Shown here one piece after another: positions 1 through 5,040 of a stretch of 6,069 bases of DNA. The stretch spans positions 1-6,069 of the forward strand of contig JAUVGS010000142.1 in the NCBI GenBank assembly GCA_030593665.1, given 5' to 3'. Position numbers and translations under genes: made by a program. The notes beneath the pieces were generated by a model. It searched no databases and was not told where the DNA came from. It saw only the letters and a program-made list of their open reading frames with translations. This DNA comes from Chitinivibrionales bacterium (GTDB taxonomy: Bacteria; Fibrobacterota; Chitinivibrionia; Chitinivibrionales; JANQEN01). The first letter of the stretch is position 1, and each line of letters opens with the position of its first letter.

Positions 1-108
1 AGTTGGAATGGTGTAAATGGTGTGGGGCACAAAGTAAGTCCCGGCATATATTTCTGTCGTTTTTCGGGAGGGGATAATTTAACTGTCGTGAAGATACTGT
101 ATAAATAA
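1..108 (+). CDS. C-terminal end of an exported protein with FlgD-like sorting tail (partial)
   Basis: The first 35 codons visible in frame 1 end at TAA (106-108); the start lies outside the window. The residues read S-W-N-G-V-N-G, then KVSPGIYFCRF and a short basic/hydrophobic end. This matches the end of the beta-helix gene at 3497-4888, which has VWNGRND, KVTPGIYFCRF and a similar ending, so the missing part is probably another member of the same exported family. In general, FlgD-like Ig-fold tails of the WNG...G.YF type occur at the C-terminus of secreted proteins and are often linked to type IX-like sorting. The Cys in YFCRF is shared by both tails. The stop lies 12 bp before the next start, so the two genes are probably co-transcribed. 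Whether this gene also carries an in-frame TGA cannot be seen. Confidence 0.75.
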   Translation, partial: SWNGVNGVGHKVSPGIYFCRFSGGDNLTVVKILYK

Positions 109-120
109 TGGGGTAGTTCT

Positions 121-1002
121 ATGAAAATGTGTCACAAATGTACGGTAATATTTTTGCTTTTTATGTTGGTGCAAATGGCATGGACGGATGAAGAAGTCGT
201 GACATTACAGAATGGATTGAACGACTATACCGGTTGCGATGATGTTCATATAGCAAATTCGGACGTCGGCTACCTTCCCGGAGCAAATGACGGATCATAT
301 ACTCAGCTTGCTATTGCCGCTTTTGAGTGTTGAGGGGGTGATGGGATTGGCATGGCCCGGGCGGTCGTTGCATTTAATTGTTCCGAAATACCAAATGATG
401 TTGATATCAATGGTGCTGAATTGGCTGTTTACATGTATGGTAACTGTGCCGGTTACGATAAAGATTCCTATTATAGAACCTATAAAGTAACGACAGATTG
501 GGAGGAATCTCAAAGTAACTGGAGCACGCCATGGAGCAAGAAGGGTGGAGATTATGCGGCAACGGCGATTGATACATACGAATCCAAGGGCGCGGTAAAC
601 AATGTATGGTATACCTTTACCGTAACAGCAACCGTTAAAGAATTTCTCTCAAATCCGGATAGGAACTATGGGTTCATAATAATTGCCGAACCGACAGACG
701 TTAAAATCGGGCAGCAGGAAAGTTATTTTAGGTCATCAGAATATTCAACGGTATCTGAGAGACCAAAGTTGACAATTACTTATGATTCAGGCACGAACAT
801 TGTTCCGGAGAAGCTGACCATTGTTCCGGGTAAGCTGTATCATGTTACCGTAACTAATATACAGGGCCGTGTTGTCGCGTCATATAAGACCACTAATCCC
901 AATAAACTTCTGGTGAAAAACATTTCGCCCGGAATTCATTTTGCGGTTATAGAATTTGATAATTCCATTAGAAGAACAATTAAATTTTCCCGGAATTTTT
1001 AA
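121..1002 (+). CDS. Secreted DNRLRE-domain protein with in-frame TGA (probable selenoprotein) and C-terminal sorting tail
   Basis: Reading through the TGA at 331-333 as one residue gives a 293-residue protein. Residues 1 to about 22 form a signal peptide (basic start, hydrophobic FLLFMLV core). From residue 27 a DNRLRE-like domain runs to about residue 221: TLQNGLNDYTGCDD at its start, RAVVAFNCSEIP just after the TGA (the usual R.L.RFD.S.IP strand), then GAELAVYMYG, and RPKLTITY at its end. DNRLRE domains are beta-sandwich modules of cell-surface and carbohydrate-associated proteins. Residues about 226-293 resemble a Por-secretion/type IX-like sorting tail (VTNIQGRVVAS, then SPGIHFAVIEF). The TGA falls inside the domain, so neither half alone is a sensible protein. 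Residue 71 would be Sec after Cys70, giving C-U-G-G. The ATG at 121 has a weak GGGG ribosome site at 110-113 and starts 12 bp after the preceding gene. A truncating mutation is possible, but two unrelated-fold genes nearby show the same arrangement. Confidence 0.8.
331..333 (+). other. In-frame TGA, candidate selenocysteine codon (residue 71)
   Basis: The frame from ATG 121 reads A-F-E-C-TGA-G-G-D-G-I-G-M-A-R and stays open to TAA at 1000-1002. The preceding residue is Cys, so recoding as Sec would give adjacent Cys-Sec followed by Gly-Gly. A Cys-Sec pair next to Gly is known as a redox centre in other selenoproteins, such as the GCUG end of mammalian thioredoxin reductase; that comparison is by motif only. 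Confidence 0.7.
343..358 (+). promoter_or_regulatory. Weak SECIS-like hairpin after the TGA at 331
   Basis: GGC (349-351) can pair with GCC (355-357) around an AUG loop that starts 19 nt after the TGA, and G345 can pair with C358 across an AUU bulge. An alternative is GGG 343-345 with CCC 356-358. Position relative to the TGA suits a bacterial SECIS, but the stem is short and does not share the sequence of the hairpins in the other two TGA genes. It is listed as a candidate only. Confidence 0.3.
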
Positions 1003-1099
1003 AATTGCCTGTCAATAATGGCGGGTAATCCTGATTTGTTAAATCGTTCTCTGAGTTTTGCGACAGCATGAAGATTCCGCCCTCGATGTAATTGCAAAA

Positions 1100-1166
1100 G
1101 TCTCTATGTGCCCCCTAAGACAAAGCGTAAGTTTACGTTCTGCCCCTCCGAAGGAGGGGCAGAGAC
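1100..1166. repeat. Structured inverted-repeat element with two alternative folds
   Basis: Fold A is a perfect 10-bp hairpin: CTGCCCCTCC (1140-1149), loop GAA, then GGAGGGGCAG (1153-1162), extendable by a T-A pair (1139/1163). Fold B pairs GTCTC (1100-1104) with GAGAC (1162-1166) and TGCCCC (1109-1114) with GGGGCA (1156-1161), leaving a 4-nt bulge and enclosing a 5-bp hairpin, CGTAA-GT-TTACG at 1126-1137. The two folds share the strand 1156-1162 and exclude each other. No T-run follows, so it is not a standard intrinsic terminator. Its GC content differs from the flanks, which would fit a dispersed intergenic repeat or a small structured RNA element; copy number in the genome cannot be judged here. 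Confidence 0.5.
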
Positions 1167-1184
1167 ACCATGGCATGCTGTGAA

Positions 1185-1197
1185 AATGGTGCCAAAA
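1185..1197 (+). repeat. Direct repeat copy 1, AATGGTGCCAAAA
   Basis: This 13-base word recurs exactly at 1269-1281, with starts 84 bp apart, about eight helical turns. Both copies lie upstream of the regulator gene at 1345, so they could be operator half-sites for that or another regulator. The assignment as operators is inference. Confidence 0.4.
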
Positions 1198-1268
1198 TAA
1201 TTATTGAAAAAGAATTATGCCCGCCTGGATTGATGTATCTACCTAAATAACAAGAGGTTAACAGATTT

Positions 1269-1281
1269 AATGGTGCCAAAA
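1269..1281 (+). repeat. Direct repeat copy 2, AATGGTGCCAAAA
   Basis: Exact second copy of the word at 1185-1197. It ends 63 bp before the ATG at 1345, just upstream of the AT-rich stretch where a promoter would be expected. Confidence 0.4.
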
Positions 1282-1344
1282 AATATTGTCAATTGCTATT
1301 TATTATAAACATATAAGAAATAAATGTACTATATTGTATAGGTA

Positions 1345-2226
1345 ATGGATACGGCACAGGAAAAAAAAATAGACATATTTGATTATTTTGATTATTACGA
1401 ATATATCAAGGATATGTATCACTTTCTGAAAAGTGAAAAGCCGGAATTTTCATTCCGGGTGTTTGCCCGTGATGCAGGTATTCCAAGCCACAGCTATTTT
1501 CTTCGGATTGTTAAAAGAGAGAGGAAATTGTCGATAAAGTATGTTGATAATTTTTGTAACGCATTAAAGCTGAATGTGTTGGAATCACAATATCTCAAAA
1601 CCCTGGTTCACTTTAACAATGAAAAAAAAGCAGAAAAAAAGGAATTTTTCCTGAAAGAACTTCTGCAAATACGCTATAGACGCAATGATGAGTATCGACT
1701 GAGCGATGAAAAACTGCAATTTTTTCAGAAATGGTATTATCCCGTCATACGGGAGTTGGCTGTACTTGTGGATTTTAAGGATGATTATGCACTTCTTGCA
1801 AAAAGATGTATGCCAAAAATAACTGAAAAACAGGCGGCTAGTGCCGTTCACTATCTTCTCAAAAACGATTTTATTAAAAAGAGTGGGGATGGCAGGTACA
1901 AACTTGTTGATTACTTCATAACTTCCGGGCCTGAAGTCACCTCTACTGTCTTTCGCAGGTATCATCGCGAGACGATAAAAATTGCTTCTGAAGATGTTGA
2001 TCGCATCAAGCAGAAGGATCGTGATGTGTCGTCGTTGGTTATGAGAGTTAATAAAAATACTTATGTACAAATGAAAAAGGAGATTGCTGATTTTCGCAAA
2101 CATCTGTTGAACATGGCACGGGAGAGTGATGATCCGGATATGGTCTGTTTTGTCGGTATGCAGTTGCTGCCGCGCTCAAAAGGGATCAAACAGAGCAATT
2201 CGCTTGATTCAGGACGTGAATTATGA
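1345..2226 (+). CDS. TIGR02147/DUF4423 family putative transcriptional regulator
   Basis: The 293-residue product has the features I associate with the TIGR02147 family: an opening IFDYFDYYEYIKDMYHF (family pattern i-F-d-Y-x-D-Y-r-x-y-l-x-d), then an HTH-like segment at residues about 31-75 (FSFRVFARDAGIPSHSYF, KLSIKYVDNFCNALKLN), then TLVHFNNEKKAEKK and a long C-terminal alpha/beta region ending near FVGMQLLPRSKG. Family members are about 270 residues, are very numerous in Fibrobacter genomes and are of unproven function; the HTH-like part suggests DNA binding in the cytoplasm. ATG 1345 is the first possible start because TAG lies in frame at 1339-1341. The ribosome site is poor (AGG only 2 nt away), so translation may be weak or regulated. 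The stop TGA overlaps the ATG of the lipoprotein gene (ATGA at 2223-2226), indicating coupled expression and a functional partnership. The direct repeats upstream could be its own operators. Confidence 0.85.
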   Translation: MDTAQEKKIDIFDYFDYYEYIKDMYHFLKSEKPEFSFRVFARDAGIPSHSYFLRIVKRERKLSIKYVDNFCNALKLNVLESQYLKTLVHFNNEKKAEKKEFFLKELLQIRYRRNDEYRLSDEKLQFFQKWYYPVIRELAVLVDFKDDYALLAKRCMPKITEKQAASAVHYLLKNDFIKKSGDGRYKLVDYFITSGPEVTSTVFRRYHRETIKIASEDVDRIKQKDRDVSSLVMRVNKNTYVQMKKEIADFRKHLLNMARESDDPDMVCFVGMQLLPRSKGIKQSNSLDSGREL

Positions 2227-3440
2227 TACAAAAAATGATCAATTACAAATTATTGACCGGTTTAGCCATACTGTATCTGTTGAGCTGCTCCTCACAGATA
2301 GTCGATACCGGCAGTGGTTCAGAGGCGGGTAACGGAATTGTAATGGGAACAATTGTTTATGAAAACGGGATTGCTGCTGCCGGTGTTTCGGTAAAACTTA
2401 TTTCGATTGATTACAATCCAACGACTGATAGTTTACTTCCCGATTATTTGATTGATACAACGGATATACATGGTGATTACATCTTTGATGTTTTGAAAAG
2501 TGATAACATGGTAAATATACTGGCATTCAGCGAGGTTAATGGAAACGGAATGCTTCACAAGGATATTAAAATTGATGATGATACGGTTAATAATTATACC
2601 GATACTCTTAAAGCGACGGGAGTTGTTCAGGTTATACTCCCTTCTTTTGTTGATACGACTCAGGGGTATATCTATATTGAAGGTACCGATATTTACAAAA
2701 AGGTTACCTCGAAAACGGTCTATCTTGATTCCGTTCCCGCAGGCACGATTCCGTCTATTTATTACGCACACGATTCTGAAAATGAACTCATAAAGGATTC
2801 GCTTACCATATTTCCCGACGACACGGTAATTATGGCAAAAGTATTGCTCGTTGCAGGATTAGATAACAATACAATAGTACCTTCAGACCGGTTTTTAAAA
2901 GAAAAAATAGAAGAAATCGGGTTGTCGGTGCGGGTCGTAAATGATGCCGATGTTTCTATTAAAGATACTGTTGGAATTGATGCTGTTATTTTTTCGCCTA
3001 CTGTTGATGATGAGTTGATTGAAAATCTTTTTACGGATGTTTCTTTGCCAATGTTAAACCTGGAACGTGAGTTGCTTGGTGATTTGAAGATGGCCTCCAC
3101 ATGGGGATCTGAGTTTGATTTTGATTCCAGTAAGACAGAATTGGAAATACTTGACCCTTCACATACGGTTGCCGGTGGTTTTTCAGGTTCAGTACAGGTG
3201 TATTTAAACCCCGGTGATCTTGACTGGGGAAACCCGAAAGAGGGTGCCCGGAAGATCGCTGTCGTTCCGGGAGATACCGATAAATCAATGATTTTCTGTT
3301 TTGAAAAAGGCACTGAAATGGAGAGCATGGTCGCACCGGAAAAACGGGGAGCCTTTCTGTTATGGAGTGCGGGGGTTTTTAATCTCAACGATAACGGGTG
3401 GCAGCTATTTACCAATATGACCCACTGGTTATTTGAGTAG
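2223..3440 (+). CDS. Lipoprotein with carboxypeptidase-regulatory-like domain and ThuA/GATase-like C-terminal domain
   Basis: The 405-residue product begins with a lipoprotein signal: a short basic start, a hydrophobic stretch, and lipobox LLSC at residues 19-22, so Cys22 is the predicted lipidated residue. Residues about 38-115 (GIVMGTIVYENGIAAAGVSVKL, then a DT-x-x-GDYIFDVL strand) look like a carboxypeptidase-regulatory-like beta-sandwich. From about residue 202 (AKVLLVAGLDN) to the end the sequence has the order of a flavodoxin/ThuA-like domain seen in secreted bacterial proteins: the opening strand, KEKIEEIGLSVRVV, DAVIFSPTV, SLPMLNLERELLGDLKM, a DPSHTVAGGFSG segment, and a final GWQLFTNMTHWLFE. 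I see no catalytic triad, so ligand binding is more likely than catalysis. It overlaps the upstream regulator by 4 bp, with AGGA at 2211-2214 as ribosome site. Family names are from pattern memory; the lipoprotein call is firm, the C-terminal domain moderately so. Confidence 0.8.
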   Translation: MIQKMINYKLLTGLAILYLLSCSSQIVDTGSGSEAGNGIVMGTIVYENGIAAAGVSVKLISIDYNPTTDSLLPDYLIDTTDIHGDYIFDVLKSDNMVNILAFSEVNGNGMLHKDIKIDDDTVNNYTDTLKATGVVQVILPSFVDTTQGYIYIEGTDIYKKVTSKTVYLDSVPAGTIPSIYYAHDSENELIKDSLTIFPDDTVIMAKVLLVAGLDNNTIVPSDRFLKEKIEEIGLSVRVVNDADVSIKDTVGIDAVIFSPTVDDELIENLFTDVSLPMLNLERELLGDLKMASTWGSEFDFDSSKTELEILDPSHTVAGGFSGSVQVYLNPGDLDWGNPKEGARKIAVVPGDTDKSMIFCFEKGTEMESMVAPEKRGAFLLWSAGVFNLNDNGWQLFTNMTHWLFE

Positions 3441-3496
3441 ATTTTAATATATTTCGCAAAAAATGAGAATATTCAGTTACCATAAGGAGTAGAAGC

Positions 3497-4888
3497 ATGA
3501 AAAACAGGATGGTTGGATTAAAGTCGCTTTTTAGCATAGTGCTTCTGTGTATGGTTACAGTGCATGTTCCGGTTTTCGCCCAACAGCAGATCAGCGGCTC
3601 TCAGTCCGGCACGCTTGGGCCGGGTGAATATACTGTAAGCGGCAATATTACTGTCGGCTCAGGAAATACATTAACTATCAAACCGGGCACCAAATTTTTC
3701 CATAGCGGGGGATATAGCTGGAGTATATCGGGAACACTTATGGCGCAGGGGAGTGCTGATGATAGTATTTACTTTACACGAAAAGGCAGCACCACATGGA
3801 AAGGTATTAGTTTTACGAGTAATGCGCCGGCGGCAATCCTTGATTATTGTGTTGTTGAATATATCAATGGTTCCTCTGCGATATTTTCAAATGCCTCAAA
3901 AGGTTTAACAATAAGTCACAGTAGAGTATCAAACTGTGTTAATGGTAATTATGGTGGGACGATTAAGGGTTACAAAACGGCTCTTCTGGTTGACCACTGT
4001 TTAATCAATAACAACAAAACGATAGGACATCCCAAAGGAAACGGTGTGTGTGTGGATAGATGTACGGATGCTAAAATCCTAAACACGGTATTTGTTAATA
4101 ACAGTAATACCGATAACGGCAGTTGAAGTACTTGTGGCGGCGGTGGGGTCCACTGCGAAGAGGCAAGCGCAACAATTTCATACTGTGTTTTTTATAAAAA
4201 TAGCACTACCGAAGCCGGAGGTGCAATTTTGGCAGGGGTTCAATCTAAAATTAAGCTGAATAATAACACAATAGCATACAATAAACATAAAACCAAGGGC
4301 GGTGGTATCGCGACCATTTATGGAGGTACTTTTACCGGTGCAAACAATATCATCTTTTTTAATGAAAATTCTCAATGCTCAGGAAGTGCAATAAATCTAA
4401 CATATACCGCCTGCTCTGATAATTTAAGCGGCGCCGGCAATATAACGGATGATCCACAGTTTGTTGATGCCGCGTCTGGTGATTATCATTTGAAATCAGG
4501 CTCTCCCTGTATAGACAAGGGTGATCCGTCGAGTGACAAGGATCCTGATAATACCCAGGCGGATATGGGGGCGTTATTTTATAATCAGGGGACAGGAGTT
4601 GAAGTCGTTAACCCTTACGCGGGTTCTTGTGGATTTGCCCTATACCAAACCGGTGCAAACACTGTGGGGTATCAGCTTCCAGTGACGGTTAATGTGGCGA
4701 TGGTTATTACTGCTGTGACCGGGGAAAAAGTACGCTCGCTCGTTGAAAGCCGGGTATCTGCGGGCAGTCACCGGGCAGTCTGGAACGGCAGGAATGACGC
4801 TGGGTGTAAGGTGACCCCGGGAATATATTTCTGCCGTTTTTCAGCAGGCGGATACCGGAGCGCATTGCGGTTGTTATTGATGAAATAA
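3497..4888 (+). CDS. Secreted right-handed beta-helix protein with in-frame TGA (probable selenoprotein), choice-of-anchor-Q-like region and FlgD-like tail
   Basis: Read through the TGA at 4124-4126, the gene encodes 463 residues. Residues 1-28 are a signal peptide cut after VFA. Residues about 29-310 are a parallel beta-helix: a lead-in (LGPGEYTVSGNITVGSGNTLTIKPGTKF), then repeated short coils with Asn and Cys at turns (ISHSRVSNC, VDHCLINNN, ILNTVFVNN, ISYCVFYKN, NNNTIAYNK). Residue 210 is the TGA, in the motif U-S-T-C-GGGG-V-H-C (210-220). Residues about 314-350 match choice-of-anchor-Q proteins (NITDDPQFVD, GDYHLKSGSPCID, then DMGAL). Residues about 372-463 are an FlgD-like sorting tail with WNG at 429 and PGIYFCRF at 441-448. 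The start is well supported by AAGGAG at 3484-3489, 7 nt from ATG. The coils run continuously across the TGA, so the two halves are one fold. It is unusually rich in Cys for an exported protein. It is paralogous to 5041-6069. Readthrough is firm from the sequence; Sec as the inserted residue is inferred. Confidence 0.85.
4124..4126 (+). other. In-frame TGA, candidate selenocysteine codon (residue 210)
   Basis: The frame reads T-D-N-G-S-TGA-S-T-C-G-G-G-G-V-H-C and stays open to TAA at 4886-4888. The TGA makes a UxxC pair, the usual layout of a thiol/selenol redox motif. The paralog has TGA at exactly the matching place, with the downstream CGGGGVHC identical. Confidence 0.8.
4131..4167 (+). 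promoter_or_regulatory. SECIS-like hairpin after the TGA at 4124
   Basis: GCGGTG (4140-4145) pairs fully with CACTGC (4151-4156), one pair being G-U, around the loop GGGTC (4146-4150). The loop starts 20 nt after the TGA, with 19 nt between. A possible lower stem is CTTG (4131-4134) with CAAG (4164-4167). In the Escherichia coli fdhF element, as I recall it, the loop is GGUC at about 18 nt after UGA on a stem ending GCA/UGC, so position, loop sequence and stem size agree. The bulged U of that element is not seen here. Confidence 0.7.
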
Positions 4889-4894
4889 ACAATA

Positions 4895-4931
4895 ATTGTT
4901 CTTCCCGAGGCCCCCTCCCCGGAAGAACAAT
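4895..4931 (+). other. Long hairpin downstream of the beta-helix gene
   Basis: ATTGTTCTTCC (4895-4905) pairs perfectly with GGAAGAACAAT (4921-4931), 11 bp. Inside, GAGG (4907-4910) can pair with CCTC (4914-4917). It begins 6 bp after the stop codon and has no T-run after it. It may protect the 3' end of the mRNA or act together with the second hairpin. Confidence 0.6.
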
Positions 4932-4936
4932 CCAAG

Positions 4937-4972
4937 CTTCCTGCCGGGATGTAACCGGCAGGAAGTCTTATT
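4937..4972 (+). terminator. Probable intrinsic terminator of the 3497-4888 gene
   Basis: CTTCCTGCCGG (4937-4947) pairs perfectly with CCGGCAGGAAG (4955-4965), 11 bp, with loop GATGTAA, followed by TCTTATT. The stem is strong and the T-run is short, so termination may be partial and allow some transcription into the next paralog. Confidence 0.65.
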
Positions 4973-5040
4973 AAGAAGGTAGTTGATATTCAGTAAAGAA
5001 AAGGCAGGTGTTGTCATTTAAATAGAATAGGGAGAAATAT

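Larger units (their letters stand above)
1003..1344. other. Non-coding gap with hairpin element and direct repeats
   Basis: I see no convincing gene in this 342-bp stretch on either strand. The first part holds a small hairpin, GATTT-GTT-AAATC at 1033-1045. The middle holds the GC-rich structured element at 1100-1166. The last part is AT-rich and carries two copies of a 13-bp repeat. It must contain the promoter of the regulator gene. There is a TATTAT at 1301-1306 and a TTGTCA at 1286-1291, but their spacing does not fit each other, so no promoter is called. Confidence 0.6.

Noticed and set aside
121..333. A short gene ending at the TGA and a separate gene starting at ATG 352
   Set aside because: The split falls inside one DNRLRE-like domain, both parts are in the same frame, and the part from 352 would lack a signal peptide although it ends in a sorting tail.
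1140..1162. Intrinsic terminator for the gene at 121-1002
   Set aside because: The stem is strong, but no T-run follows on either strand and it lies about 140 bp after the stop codon.
1286..1306. Sigma-70-type promoter with TTGTCA and TATTAT
   Set aside because: Only 9 bp separate the two boxes, and no other pair of boxes here has a proper spacing.
2762..3415. Long open frame on the minus strand inside the lipoprotein gene
   Set aside because: It lies wholly antisense to a well-supported lipoprotein gene, has no recognisable domain and looks like a composition shadow; the same holds for the other minus-strand open frames.
4229..4888. A separate gene starting at TTG 4229
   Set aside because: No ribosome site or signal peptide; the coding frame is already open from the TGA at 4124 and the beta-helix pattern is continuous across it.
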